The notes beneath the pieces were generated by a model. It did no database searches. It was not told where the DNA came from and worked only from the letters and a program-made list of their open reading frames with translations. Made by a program: the position numbers and the translations under genes. Below are positions 22,176-34,200 of a stretch of DNA of 64,000 bases, in pieces. Source of the DNA: Undaria pinnatifida (taxonomy: Eukaryota > Sar > Phaeophyceae > Laminariales > Alariaceae); assembly GCA_012845835.1 (NCBI GenBank), contig JABAKD010000009.1:4093324-4157323 (forward strand), given 5' to 3'. Every line of letters starts with the position of its first letter. Position 1 is the stretch's first letter.

Positions 22176-22589
22176 TATAAAATATAACACGCCCAGCATA
22201 TAGTGAAGCCTGTGCAATACTGCAGTAGTGTCAAAAAATAAAAGTTATTAGGCTATAAAAAAACCGCAATGATGAACATGTATATTTTACGCAGGTCACG
22301 CGCGTAGAATTTGTAATTCCCTACGTATACATCCTACGCGTGTCAGGAGCGTCAAATTTGGGTCGATAGTTGTGGCACGACAGGGCGTCCGATGTATCCC
22401 TCGAAAGTCGCCCAAGTGCATGTAGCATCCTCGCAGAACACTAAACACAAGCGTGGTATAAACCCCAAATTATTCAGGGCAGTATAAGGGAAACTGCCGA
22501 GGTTAGCAGGAACGTCGCTGAAACAACCATCACAGCGATAGAGATGATAAAGAAACAAATCGCAAAGGCATCCCCGTAATAAATGCTAA
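22176..22589. other. No recognisable feature
   Basis: Unique-looking DNA with one 68-codon minus-strand ORF without motifs. Confidence 0.4.
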
Positions 22590-22914
22590 ACCGTGTTTGT
22601 TTTCATTGACACCGTGCCGTCACGCTTCTCTCTTTGTTTTCGATTTTTTTTTTTGTTTTTTGTCTTCTTCTTGTTGTCGTCGCTATGTGTATTGTTCATT
22701 TCTACTCTTTTTTTATGCCTTGTTGTCGTAGTCTGCATCCACAGAGCCCCGCTCTCAAGGAGGAAAGTCGACGCTTAATCATGGTTTAGTGCTGAAAGGA
22801 GATTAGTTAGTGGAAATGTCGGACTACACACACGGCCAATCCAATAACGTTGGGGATTGTTGCCAATTAAGGACGGCGGTATGGCCATGGAAATTTAACA
22901 CTGGGCTCGATCGT
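22590..22914 (-). repeat. Block B, left copy
   Basis: Strong match to 29,516-29,822 (shared CATTGACACCGTGCCGTCAC, AGTCTGCATCCACAGAGCCC, CAATCCAATAACGTTGGGGA). Confidence 0.9.
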
Positions 22915-23154
22915 CCGGTTTTCCTTGCCCCCCTCTCCCTCCCCCGCTCCCTCTCCCAGCTATTGTACGCGGCTGACCTGCCCCCGTTCCCGACAAATAA
23001 CCTCAACAACCAGAAGACCCCCCCTCCGGAGGCACACACACACCGGAAGATGAAGGAGTCAATCCCTGCCTTTCCTTCCTTCCCTCCTCTCGCCCCCCTC
23101 CCCCTCCCTCCGCTTCAGCCCTCCTGCTCGTGAAAAAATTGGGTGGGAGGGTGG

Positions 23155-23455
23155 GAGATTGCGATTGGTGTCTCCCCGTGCCACCTCTCTATCCCTATGC
23201 TCCTGCCGACGTCTTCTCTCTGCCGCTTCTGCTGCTGCTGTCGCTACTGCGTGAGCGCTACTCCCTTCTTCCTCTACCGGTTGTTGTGTCCGATACTCGC
23301 TCCTGGTGTGCTGCTGCTGTGCTACGTTGTTAGTGCTGAGGTCCTCCGATGTTTCCGCTATTCCTTCTTCTGGAACCACCCTCCCCCTATGCTACCCGGT
23401 CCTCCGATATTTCTTCTCCGTTCCGCCATACTCCAGACTGTTCCGACATTCTTAC
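23155..23455 (-). repeat. Block A, left copy
   Basis: Strong match to 29,205-29,515 (shared GATTGCGATTGGTGTCTCCC, CTACCGGTTGTTGTGTCCGA). CTG-rich in the middle. Confidence 0.9.
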
Positions 23456-23606
23456 ATTTTGTTCTCCTCTTCACGAAAATTTGCGTGTTCATAAATATCA
23501 TGGTGTTCCCCCGCCCCGCGGGGGAGGGTAGGGGGGGTGGAAACTGACGGCTCACCCTCGTCCGGTTTTCCTTGCCCCCCTCTCCCTCCCCCGCTCCCTC
23601 TCCCAG

Positions 23607-24560
23607 CTATTGTTCGCGGCTCACCTGCCCCCCTTCCCGACAGATAACATCAACAACCAGAAGCCCATTCGGAAGCCGCGTTCTACGCACGCGCCTACGC
23701 GATTCTACCTCGCCCCCTCCGCCCATCTCGTCCCTTGCCCCGGCTCTCTGCCCGGCGCTCCTGACCTCTCTCCCAATATCCTTGACACCCAAAAGGGGGT
23801 CTTCCATTTTCGATCTCACGTACCCCATGAATGCCTGCGACGCCAACCTTCCGTGTCTCTGGATCACCCACGTCTGTGTTCCCATCTTCGCCCGCCTTGT
23901 CGCTCCCTCTACCCTTCCGGAATGCAGCGCGAATTCCTCTGGAACCAGCTCTCCCAATGCCCCCTTCCCTTGCTTCTTCCATTTCCTCCCCACTCTCTCC
24001 AGCCCGCTCCTTAAGCAAAACGTCGCTTGCCCTTTCGTCCATACCTTCCAATTTCCCCCGCTCCTGTATGTCGTCAGCGGGGCGTTCCCCCCCCCCGTAA
24101 CCGTCCTCCCGTAGTAGCCTACTAGCTCCGCCATCAGGTTCACTCCGTTCCCTTCCACCCCCTCCGACCCCCCCCAGATCCTTTTGTTCTCATGGCTAGT
24201 GCGCCTTGTCTCCCCTGGTCTCCCTTCCCCCCCTTGAAACGGATCCCCACCGTATCCGCGGCTTCCTTCCCGCGCGGTCCCAGCTGCACCCCTTTCTCGA
24301 AGAAAGCCACATCCCCCCTACTCAAGCAGTAAACCTCATGCACTTTTCCTCTATCCTCCGCGAATAGTTACGAGGCCCTCAGCAGCAGCTGATACGTCAG
24401 TGCCAGCCCGATCCACACGATCCTCCGCCCTACCCCCTACGCGCCGATACTCTCCTCCAACACTCTGATCATCTCCCACGTCAGCGGCCTCCTTACCCGT
24501 GCCTGGTTCCCCGCCTTCGCATGCGCCCTCCTGATTCCTTTCTTCACTGCCTGAGTCCTG
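23607..24560 (-). pseudogene. Tyrosine recombinase (YR) of the split-repeat element
   Basis: Read on the minus strand, a segment near 24,520-24,470 (RRAHAKAGNQARVRRPLTWE) matches the recombinase at 54.7 kb (SRAHAVAGTKSRVRRPVSWD). Then comes LLLRAS with the first catalytic Arg, a TAA stop at 24,370-24,368 where Glu is expected, and VHEVYCLSRGDVAFF. After a frameshift near 24,150 the frame to 23,607 carries the H-x-x-R box (FALHSGRVEGATR), then IQRHGR and FMGYVRSK with the presumed nucleophile Tyr. A second stop, TAG, is at 24,439-24,437. The catalytic box order fits YR retrotransposon integrases, but the gene is dead. Confidence 0.75.
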
Positions 24561-25249
24561 AAGTGCTGCAGCGGCAGAGACAGCCCCACCTACTGCTCGT
24601 GATGAAAGTTAACCGCCACACATTTGCATTCTCCTCCCACACCCCTCCCCCCCCGCCCCGCTTGCCCCCGTCAATTGCCCTCTTCGCACCCTCCCCCCCC
24701 CCCACCCCCCCCCTTTTTCTCTCCCCCAGCCCTCCCTCGAACCCCCAATCCATGTATAGGGGCGCCACGTCCAGCCACGCCCGCGTTGCTTTGAACTCCG
24801 GTACTGGTAGGGGCCCGGCCTCTTCCGCCGTCGGCCACGTGTTCACACTCCGCTTCAGCCTCTGCGCTTGCGTCCGCACCTCTTCCCCCAACTCCACTAA
24901 GTCCATCTTGAACCGCGTCACAAACCGTACCCCCCCCTCCCCCTTTTCTCTGGCCCATTCAGATGCAGCTTGCTCAGCTGCAGAAGCCACCGCACCCTTC
25001 CCAACGCCCACCCCACCTTCCCCAAGCCCACTCTTATACTTATCCACATCTCTCCCCCCCAAACCAGCCACGACCTCCAACTGTCGATCTCTCTTCATTC
25101 GCGTCTTCCCCCTGTCTTCCCCAGGCGCTCCATAGCGCCTCTCCACAGTGGGGGCACCTCCCGTTCTGCCTTGTTTAGCTCGTGCGCGGTTCCGTTGCTG
25201 CGCTCTTCCTTCCTCTCTCACAAATGGCTCCCTTTACACGCCTCACCCC
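24561..25249 (-). other. Charged low-complexity frame upstream of YR remnant
   Basis: A 225-codon minus-strand frame (25,221-24,544) is rich in Glu, Arg and Gly. It may be the degraded upstream part of the element's coding region, but no RT or RNase H motif can be read. Confidence 0.3.
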
Positions 25250-27930
25250 TTCGGCCCCGTTGCCGCAGGCTCACCTTCCATGAGCGTGTGAGATCCCGTT
25301 GCCGCTCACTCCCCCCCTTTCCCTTTGCGCGACCCCTTTCTCCGCCCTTTCTCCCTCGTGGCCGTTCTCCCTCATCGCGTGTCAGCCCCCTTTTCTTCTC
25401 CTCGTCGTTTCCCGTTCTGTGTGGCCCATCTGCCGCGTTCTCCCCTCGTCTGGGCGTGTACGTCCCAGTTTCCGCGCCCCCCCCCCTCGTTCCCCTCTTG
25501 CGCGGCTTCGTTGTCAAATTCCCCCACTGCCGGGTCGTGTACGGCCCCGTCGCCGCGTCCCCCCCTCGCCCTGGTCGTGTACGGCCACGCTGCCGCGAAC
25601 CTCTTCCCCCTCCTTGCGCGACCCCTTGCCGTGTCCCCCCCCCCCCGACCAGGTCGTGTACGGCCCCGTTGCCGCCCCCCCCCTACTAGTTTACGCGGCC
25701 CCGTTTCCGCGTTCCTTCCCCCGCTTGGTCATGAACAGCCCGTTGCCGCACCCCCCCCCCCCCCCCCTTTGTTTGCGCGGCCCCGTTGCCGTGTCGCCCC
25801 CCGCATGGTCGTGCATGACCCCGTTGTCGCCCGCCTCTCCCCCCTTCTTGGGCGGCCCCATTGCCGCATCCCACCCCCAACGAGCTCGTGTACGGCCCCG
25901 TTGACGCACACTCCCATATTTCTTGCGCGTCTCTGTTGCCACGCCCGTTGACCAGGTCGTGAACGGCCCCGTTGCCGCATATATCCCCCCCTTTCTTGCG
26001 AGGCCATGTTGCCACCTCCTACCCCCGACAAGGTCGTGTATGGCCCCGCTGCCGCACACCTCTCCCTCCTTTTTGCGCGGCTCCGTTGCTGCGTCCCCCC
26101 CCTGACCAGGTCGTGCGCCCCCCCCCCGGCAAGGTCGTGAATGACCCCGTTGCCCCCCCCTGCCCCGCCCCTTCCCCCCCCCCCCCTCCCCCCCTGTTTG
26201 CGCGGTCCCCTTGCCGCGCCCCCCCCCAAGCCTGGTTGTGTATAGCCCCGGTACCGCACCCCCCCCCCCCTTTTTTGTGCGGCCTCCTTGCCGCATTATC
26301 TCCCGTGCCTGGTCGTGTACGACTCCGTTGCCGCACCCCCCTTCCCCCCCACGATGCCACGTTCACGCCCCCGGGCGGCTTTTCGTGTACGTCCCTGTTG
26401 CAGCCCCATCCCCTCGCCCCCCCCCCCCCCGCCGCCCCCCCCCCCCCGCCCCCCCCCCCCCCCCCCCGCGCCCCCCCCCCTTCTTGCGCGGCCGCGATGC
26501 CGCGCCCCCCCCCATGCTGGTGAAGTACGGCCACGCTGCCGCACACCTTTCATCTCTTCTTGCGCGGCCCCGCTGCCGGGTTCCAACCCCGACCAGGTCG
26601 TGTACAGTCCCGTTGCCGCCCCGTCCCCCCCCCCCCCTAGTTTACGCGGCCCCTCCTTCCCCCGCTTGGTCGTGTACGGCCCGTTGCGCACCCCCCCCCC
26701 CATCCTTTTTGCTCGGCCCCGTTGCCGTGTCCCCACCCCACCTGTTCGTGCGTGACCCCGTTGTCGCACACCTTCCCCTTTCTTGCGCGGCCCCGTCGCC
26801 GCATCCCACCCCCGACAAGGTCGTGTACGGCCCCGTTGCCGCATCCAACCCCCGAACCCCTCCCCCCCCTCCCCCCTTGGTCGTGTAGGGCCCCATCGCT
26901 GCCCACTCCCGCCCTCTTTCTTTTTGCGGCCCCGTTGATGCGTTCCCCCCGGCCTGAACGTGCGCAACCCCGTTGCCGCGCACTCTCCCCCCCGTTTTCG
27001 TTGCGCGGCCCCGTTGCCGTGCTCCCCCCCGGCCGGGTCGTGAACAGTCTCGTTGCCGTACACTCCCCCCCCCCCCCTTTTTTTTTTGCGCGGCTTTTTT
27101 CCCGCGCACCCTCCGTTTGTTTGAGCCCGCGGCCTCACCGCCGTCGCTCTGCGCGGCCCCGTTGCCGCCTCCCCTCCCGGTCTGATCGTCGTGTGCAGCC
27201 CCGTTGCTGCACACGCACCCCCCCTTTATTTGCGCGGCCCCGTTGCCGCGCTTCCCCCAGGCCGGGTCGTATACGGTCCCGTTACCGCACACCCCCCCAC
27301 ATATTTTGCGTGGCCCCTTTGCCTCACACCCCCCATTTGTTAGAACCCGCGGCCTGGCCGCCGTCGCTACGTTCGTTCCCAAGCTGATCGTGTGCGGCCC
27401 CGTTGCCGCACACCCCCCCCCGTTTTCTTTGCGCGTCCCCGTTGCCGTGCTCCCCCCCGGCCGGGTCGTGTACGATCTCTTTGCCGTACAACCCCCCTCC
27501 CCCTTTTCACGGCCCTTTTTCCGCGCACCCCCCGTTCATTTGAGCTCGCGGCCTGGCCGCCGTCGCTCCCCCCTTTTCCCAGTTCGGTGCTTCTAATTCG
27601 CGAACTTCCCGCCCCGATACCACTAGCTTCTCCTTCCTGTTCCTGTCCGGTTCTTTCCCCGCCCCCTCCTTCCCCCCTTCCTCTCGCGCGCCCTATCCCC
27701 CGTGTTCCTTTATCCCCTTCGTCACCTACTGCCTTTCATATACCTTTCCGTATTTTCTCCTTTCTGTTGCTGTTCCCGTCTGGGTTTCCCCTCTGCTGTT
27801 CCCGGAAAAAATCTTCGCGCGCTCTACGTCAGTATGTAGTTGCCCTGCGCGGCTCCGTCGCCGAGCTCTTTACCGACCTGGTTGTGTGCGGCCCCGTTGC
27901 CGCACACCCCCCCTCTTTCGTTTTCGAGGC
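25250..27930. repeat. 2.7-kb C-rich minisatellite
   Basis: Dozens of imperfect units built from two alternating cores, GTCGTGTACGGCCCCGTTGC and TTGCGCGGCCCCGTTGCCG, spaced by variable C runs; one full period is roughly 65-90 bp. C runs reach extreme density near 26,415-26,470. Every frame is open for long stretches, giving Pro/Arg- or Gly/Arg-rich ORFs up to 280 codons; these are artefacts of the repeat. Confidence 0.9.
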
Positions 27931-29204
27931 CCCGCTTCCTCGCTTCTCCTCAGCCGGGTCATGATCTCTCTATCCTCCTCGCTCCGTCCTTCCTAGACTC
28001 ATTGCCTCAACTCGCCACCCCTTCCCCCCCCCGCGCTGTTGATCTCCTGTTTTGAAAGTGTCTACTTGTACGCATATATGTATTCGTTCCACCCCCCCCC
28101 AGCGATCCCCCTCCTCCCGGCCCGTTACCACCCGCCTCATGCATTCCGCAGCAGTCACGTTTTACACCACTATTAAATGTTTGAACAGTATATAAAGTGG
28201 TGTCGTAATCTCCGAGAAATAGCAATTAGGGTTAGTAGTAGAGTGCAATATAGCGTCATCAGCAGCAGTAGTTGTGTGGTAGTACTACTAGTACTGGTAG
28301 TAGTCGTAGTAGTATTAGCGGTAGTAGTGATAGTAGCATCCTAGTAGTGTAAACTCTGCAAGGCCAGAATATTAACAGTACTATGCTAAGGCTGTAGACT
28401 AGTGCCGTTTGTGGTTAGTACTCGTAGCGGCTGTGGTGATATCGTGGAGCTCGTTCCCAGTGACGGTAAATGTCACCGCGTCACTGCTGCGGAAATATTA
28501 GATACAAATCACCTGGCTTTCCATGGTAAACCGCTCACGTTCCAATATTTGTGTTTCGTGGTATTTTCCGTCCTATACCGCACCCTACCGGTATGATATA
28601 CTAGAGTAGTTCACGGTATATAATAATATACGGGCCTAGACTAGCTACAACAGCCAATCCAACACACACGCGGATAAATATCAAATTGCCCAGGGTCCCT
28701 CCCCGGCCTCTGTATGATACGAACTCCCCCTAATCGGATATTTTTCGGCTCCCTTTAACGTTTTGGGTTTTTTCTAGTGGCTCTTGATGTAATGCATGGC
28801 TTCAGGGAACAGATCGCTGCGCTACACATACACTCGGGACTCGCCTAACTGTTTGTTCTCGGTATGCGTCATGGTGTCGCCAACATATCGTTGCTCTTTA
28901 ATCTCTGCGTTAACCTGCTCGTTCGGCATCTCTATACGACCACGCTTGTACAACTTTCCTTCTTCTTTTTTCTTCTCTGCTCATCCACAGCAGTCCATGT
29001 TGCTACAACACGCCCTCACCACGATCTGCGCTATTCTTGAGTAGCTTGCGATCAATGACACTACTACTGTTTTACCTGCTGTATCCCTGTTCTCCTATGC
29101 TCCTGTCGTACGACCTTCCTTCTAATCTGCTAACCCTCCTGTGTTGCTGCTGCTGTTTCCATTGAAGGTGCATCATCTGTCGCACTCTCCTGCCCAGAAA
29201 TGTA
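27931..29204. other. Element body without identified genes
   Basis: Contains an irregular AGTAGT/GTAGTA tract at 28,255-28,350. No motifs in the short ORFs. In element orientation this stretch, after block A, is where a gag-like gene would be expected. Confidence 0.45.
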
Positions 29205-29515
29205 GATTGCGATTGGTGTCTCCCCGTGCCACCTCTTTACCCGTATGCTCCTGCCGACATCTTCTCCCTACTGTTTCTGCTGCTGCCGTCGCTGTTGCGT
29301 GGGCGCTACTCCCTTCTTCCTCTACCGGTTGTTGTGTCCGATACTCGCTCCTGATGTGCTGCTGCTGTGCTACGTTGTTGGTGCTGAGGTCCTCCGATTT
29401 TTCCGCTATTTCTTCCCCTGGAACCACCCCCCCTCCCTATGCTACCCGGTTCTCCGATATTTCTTCTTCGTTCCGCCAACCTCGAGACTCTTCCGACATT
29501 CTTACAAGTTTGCTT
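29205..29515 (-). repeat. Block A, right copy
   Basis: Partner of 23,155-23,455. Confidence 0.9.
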
Positions 29516-29822
29516 CATTGACACCGTGCCGTCACGCTTCTCTCTTTGTTTCCGACTTTTTTTTTTGTTTTTTCTCTTTTTCCTTCTCGTCGGCGCTATG
29601 TTTATTGTTCATTTCAACTCCTTTTTTATGCCTTGTTGTCGTAGTCTGCATCCACAGAGCCCCTCTCTCAGGGAGGAAAGTCGTCGCATAGTCATGGTTT
29701 ACTGCTGAAAGAAGATTAGTTAGTGGAAATGTCGGACTACACACATTCAATCCAATAACGTTGGGGATTGTTGCCAAGTAAGGGCGGCGGGATGGCCATG
29801 GAAAATTAACACTGGGCTCGAT
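29516..29822 (-). repeat. Block B, right copy
   Basis: Directly adjoins block A; partner of 22,590-22,914. Confidence 0.9.
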
Positions 29823-30875
29823 TTTCGATTTCCCGAGGAATAATGCCCGAGGCCGCACCGCGGTTACTACTTTCATCAAACCAAAAGTCGCCGTCGATCG
29901 ATAAGCCGTGGTTTGGCCAATTTTTTGGTCGTGATTTTGACGTTCTTGTTCGTTCATCATTGGCTGCTCTGTTCTAAATTGGTTCACCTCAATTCCACGA
30001 TCCACGGAAATTTTCGCAATGGGGGTCCAAAAAAATGGCAAAAGGCTACCTGGTATTTAGCAAGGATGCGGATTCCCTCACCTGAAACCCAACATTTTCC
30101 GGTCAACAGCCTTTTTCAGCTTTTCCCATGCATGGAAATCCCCTGCTTGCTTCAAATTTCAGAAAAAAGGCGTCCTTTAAGGCGGGAGGGGCGGCAAAGT
30201 TATCATCCCCTAATAGTCCCACGCACTATTTAAATACATGAGTGCACGGCTTGATCAGGCCTCCCGTTTTGAGTCATGTTCTCTCCACACGACTGTATTA
30301 CGTAGGATCTATCACGCGTAACCAATTAACACACACCAGTAGATATCTGAACACACTAAGTTTATTATTGTGTAGCAGAGCACCACGCATGCTACGGGGC
30401 ATAGGTGTACTTTTTGAGGCTCCTCCCCTATATCGAGGTGCTCTACACCTTTCCCCCAAGATGCATGCTACCAAAAATGTATCACTTTTGTCAAAAGACG
30501 CATTATACGATAAATGTATACCCTTTTTTGGCTATTTTTTCTATCAGGTTAAGATTAACTTTCACCACCGATGGTACGCACGGTAGTGCGGGTGTGTTGT
30601 GTTTTCCCCCCTTTTGGCCGTTTTTGGCCACATTGTTTTCAGTGGCTCGGTGTCACTCCCCAAGTTTCTTGCGGTCACAGGCGTTCTTCGTGTTGTTCAA
30701 CATTCTCGAGACATTAACACGAAAAGGAGGTGGTTAGCTACGCTGCAACAACAGAACACGCCGAATGTGCGTTTTTGACAGAGAGGTTCAGAGTTACTCG
30801 AGCTAGTATTATATGCTAGTATGAAATGCTGCCTCAAACCCGGTAATGGAAACTGGGGGTATGATACTACAATAC
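29823..30875. other. No recognisable gene
   Basis: Frames of 75-115 codons on the plus strand are unrecognised; one starting near 30,035 (MAKGYLVFSKDADSLT) is stopped after 16 codons. I see no repeat family here. Confidence 0.4.
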
Positions 30876-30971
30876 AGGACACACAACCCGTAATACGCGC
30901 GATCGGAGTATCACACACAGCTTGCAAAGATGAGTTTCGACAAAATATTCGATCTCACGGCTGGAGTGTAT
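30876..30971 (-). repeat. RG repeat family, copy 6 (shortest)
   Basis: Only about 96 bp of the conserved end, from AGGACACACAACCCGTAATA to CTCACGGCTGGAGTGTA, then TTTATATATATATAATACC. It shows that copies keep this end and lose the other. Confidence 0.85.
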
Positions 30972-32970
30972 TTATATATATATAATACCGTATAGCGTTT
31001 TGATCTTTCACGAAAATATCTTAGTAAGAGCGGGCGATCGAGCGGCCGATGTAGTGCATACACGATAGTAGGTGTTGATCGATAAATTCGGTTGTTTGGG
31101 TAGAAGCTGGCTCTCGTAGACAGAGATCACGATATCCGGAGTGCCATAAGACAGAAGGGGGAGAGATGTGTATATTTATGAAGTGCAACTGAGGGGCTTT
31201 GCCTCGCAGTCACGGGGTAGCCACAATGACACAATAGTAAGAGATGAGATGCCACTAACTTCTTCTATATCTAGACGGTGGAACCAACCGTTCTGCCGCA
31301 TCTCCGCAGGTACGTTAACGATAAACAGACCACAAAAAAATACACCAATCAGACTTTTGCTACGACGGTATGGGACAGGACACAGAGTGTCACCTGCAGG
31401 TCTGATAGTGCTCGATGATTTATTAGAACGGGCAATAACGGCTATCCATAGGCAGTACGATAACACTAGCCCACTCTGATGAGCCGAACGTGCAGAGTGT
31501 GAGAGATTCGGGGAAACTACGGTAATACCAACTTGTTGTTGTTCTCACATTAACTCGCATAATCAAGTCCGTGGTGAAACCAGCTACTAAACCATCAGTC
31601 GAAGATGTGGATCCTCAAAGAGCAATGGCCGAAATCGGGTACACCCGATCGACCGATAGCCGTTATCGGGTACCCCTTGGGCACACAGTCCCACAACGAC
31701 TCAGGACGACATCTCATTGGTCGAAACCACACCCCATCCGAACACAGCCGCATGTCCATCGGGTGCACCTGATCATCGGCACGAGCACAGGTTGTTGTGC
31801 GGAGTGATGGTAATGATGACGATGTGGATGGCTGAAGAGGTCCACGAGGTGAAATACACGTGAACACACGTATATTGGTACGAGTGTAGTATGAAAAACT
31901 CTTTTGTGTACGCTAGTGGTGCTCCTTGTTATATCTAGGAACGTATATGACTTATACGCATGCCACGCGCATAGAAATTTCATACGCGTATTACGCACGA
32001 CCGGGCTATATTCCAGTCCTCGCCCAAAAGGCCAAGCGTAGGGCGAAACAAAGGATTGTCCCTGCACACATACTACTTGTACTGTTTTCTTCTTCGCGCC
32101 ATTAACTTCCTCCCTCCCACAACTTTCGTGCTTCCTCCCAACTTAGTAGTAACTCAGATCCACGGCCACATAGCGGACCCTCTCCTCCCGCCTGCCCACT
32201 ACGGTATACACGTTCCATCAGGCGTTTTCATCGCCAGAAGAGCTCACCTCCACGTGGCCAACGCAATTACTCGGGGCCCAACATAACGTGGACTAATTTC
32301 GACGCGCGGCCGTGACCTTTCTACTTTCAAGCTGCCACCGCTCCTTGAGAGTTATATTTTTTTCTGGGGTATGAGGTTTGAAATAATTGTCTTTTTTTTG
32401 TTGTTCGTGGTGTTCCGAGGGTTTTCACCGGATGTGGGGCGGGTCTTACAATTTGTTTTGCTGTTCTGCCGGCCTGCCCCCGCTCATTGTTGTGCCAGGG
32501 CCTGGTAGTGAGGTCGATATTCGAAAAAGCGCTCCGTGACGTGGCGCGATTTCGCGCCCGCTGCGCGTTCGTGTGTGCGTGTGGGCTGGTGGTCGAGTAG
32601 TCCTGTCATAATCGGGTGGTTGGTATGCGAGTCGGGTACATTTCGAGGACTTGTTCAGCCATGCCTTCTAGGTCTACGATATCTGTGGTCACACCCACAC
32701 ACCACACACACACCTCAACCAAGACGTGCGAAGATTGTACGAGTGTCATTATTGGTTCATTCAGACAAACCACGATGTAGGTGCGTGTTGTGTTCACATT
32801 TAACCGTTGTTTCTACCCAATGACGTCATCAGCACAGCTTGGAAACAGAGTTAACGAAAGAGTCGCAATTCATCAAGGTAATTCAAGCGTGTAAAGTGCT
32901 GGCGTATAGAGCGCGAGAACACAACGAAACACGCTTGACCATACAATATCGAGAATATTAGTTATAATGA
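30972..32970. other. No recognisable gene
   Basis: 2 kb with ORFs of at most about 117 codons on both strands. A plus-strand frame ending at 32,286 (IADPLLPPAHYGIHVPSG) looks protein-like but matches nothing I know. Short phrases ATCGGGTACACC/ATCGGGTGCACC repeat near 31,640 and 31,760. Confidence 0.4.
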
Positions 32971-33457
32971 AAAACTAATAATGAGGAGCTAACGATGCGA
33001 GGAGGCCGGAGGCCGACAAGCATCGATTAGATGCTCTTCTATAGAGGGTCATATGTGCAGTTGTGGGCGTGTACCCCTGCTCACGAACAGACACAAACGG
33101 ACGGAAACAGTTCCGAAAGCTGCCACAGCGTGCCTTCATTTACTGGATTGCTTAATAGACCCAGGCTACGGTAGGGGGGTCCCTTTTTGGGCCTTTTTTT
33201 TCAGTGGCAGGGGTCACTCGCGCGAGTAACCCCCTTTGTTCCTATGCGGTCTTACGTATTCTGCAAGTTTTACATCCACGAAATCAATGCGCAATGCAAA
33301 AGTGATCCAAGCTGCGCCAAAATAACTGCCTAAACCATTTTCATCCGTGAGGTACAGAGTCACTCGTGCGACTGCCTCGAACACACCACTGAGAATGGGG
33401 GTACCCCCCCTACCGTAGCCTTGGTCAATATTGAGGTTTGTCCTTCGTCTGTCCCGC
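32971..33457 (+). repeat. R190 repeat, copy 1, interrupted by a MITE
   Basis: About 187 bp left and 31 bp right of the MITE match 40,536-40,740 closely (shared GAGGAGGCCG, GCATCGATTAGATGCTCTTC, GGGCGTGTACCCCTGCTCAC). GAGCATCGATTAGATGCTC-type sequence is a potential hairpin. Confidence 0.85.
33158..33426 (-). mobile_element. MITE, family M1, copy B (269 bp)
   Basis: TIRs GACCCAGGCTACGGTAGG (left) and GACCAAGGCTACGGTAGG (right, opposite strand). AATA is duplicated on both sides (33,154-33,157 and 33,427-33,430). The uninterrupted R190 repeat at 40.7 kb reads GCTTAATATTGAGG across the same point, so it is an empty site. It lies inverted relative to copy A. One frame conserves amino acids with copy A, for example ITFALRIDFV. 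Confidence 0.9.
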
Positions 33458-33689
33458 GTCTGTCTGTTCTCTTTGCTTTTGGCGTGCGACGGGTACACCG
33501 AACCGATTCAGACGCGCTCGGGACTGATAGACGCCCGCTATTTATGCTTAAAGTCTCGTACTGCTCGTGTCGAAAGCGGTGCCGAGATCGCAAAGCTAGG
33601 CCATCGTGACTGCCTTAACTAACTCTTACCAGTGCCAAATTGTGTCTCTGGGATTTTTCGGCAGTAGATCGAACTACGAAGCAGTAGTA

Positions 33690-34140
33690 GCAACCATGAG
33701 CATCACCACCGGCAAACACACCAAACACCCCATAACCACCACCACACCGCCACCGCACCACCACTACCATCACCACACCACCAGCTACATAGAAGATTCC
33801 CAGGCTTCATGGTGATGGTGGCTGCAGCAGGTGGTGACGGTGATGATCGATCGTGTTGGTGGTGGCTGCAGCGCTGCAGCAGGTAGGTGGTGATGGTGAT
33901 GATCGATCGTGATTGCGTGCGTGCTCGATGATCGGATGAGGAGATAAAGAGCATCATCACACACACAGATTAGCAAAAACCAGCACCAGCACCACCAAAC
34001 ACCACTACTACCACCACCACCCGCACCGCCACTACCAACCTCTACCAGCAATATGGAAGATGCACAGTATTGCAATAGCCCTGTCTTGGTGGTGTTAGAG
34101 TTGTGGCAGCAGGTGGTGTGGAGATGGTGATGTGATGGTG
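33690..34140. repeat. CAC/GGT-rich cryptic simple repeats with inverted blocks
   Basis: CAC-rich blocks at 33,700-33,780 and 33,975-34,045 alternate with GGTGATGGTG-rich blocks at 33,808-33,905 and 34,085-34,140, and GATGATCGATCGTG occurs twice. Opposed strands could pair into long imperfect hairpins. Confidence 0.7.
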
Positions 34141-34200
34141 TGGCTTGTCTTATAATGCACTCCTCTCTCGAGTAGAACGAGGGTATTATTATAAAAATTA

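Larger units (their letters stand above)
22590..29822 (-). mobile_element. Tyrosine-recombinase retrotransposon remnant with split direct repeats
   Basis: Three repeat blocks define it. Block A: 23,155-23,455 and 29,205-29,515. Block B: 22,590-22,914 and 29,516-29,822. Block C: 22,915-23,015 and 23,558-23,670. Read on the minus strand the order is B, A, body, C, A, C, B. The A-body-C-A-C core is the A1-body-B1-A2-B2 split direct repeat layout known from PAT and Ngaro elements; the flanking B blocks are an additional direct repeat. A dead recombinase gene lies next to the C/A end, as expected. No RT or RNase H is visible; a C-rich minisatellite occupies much of the body. It is probably a non-autonomous or internally degraded copy. 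Confidence 0.65.

Noticed and set aside
25250-27930. Long Pro/Arg- or Gly/Arg-rich ORFs of 200-280 codons on both strands
   Set aside because: All frames are open because of the C-rich tandem repeat; no start, domain or codon pattern supports a protein.
33158-33426. piggyBac assignment from TTAA next to the left junction
   Set aside because: Comparison with the empty site shows AATA as the duplication, and other copies have CAAT and TAGA.
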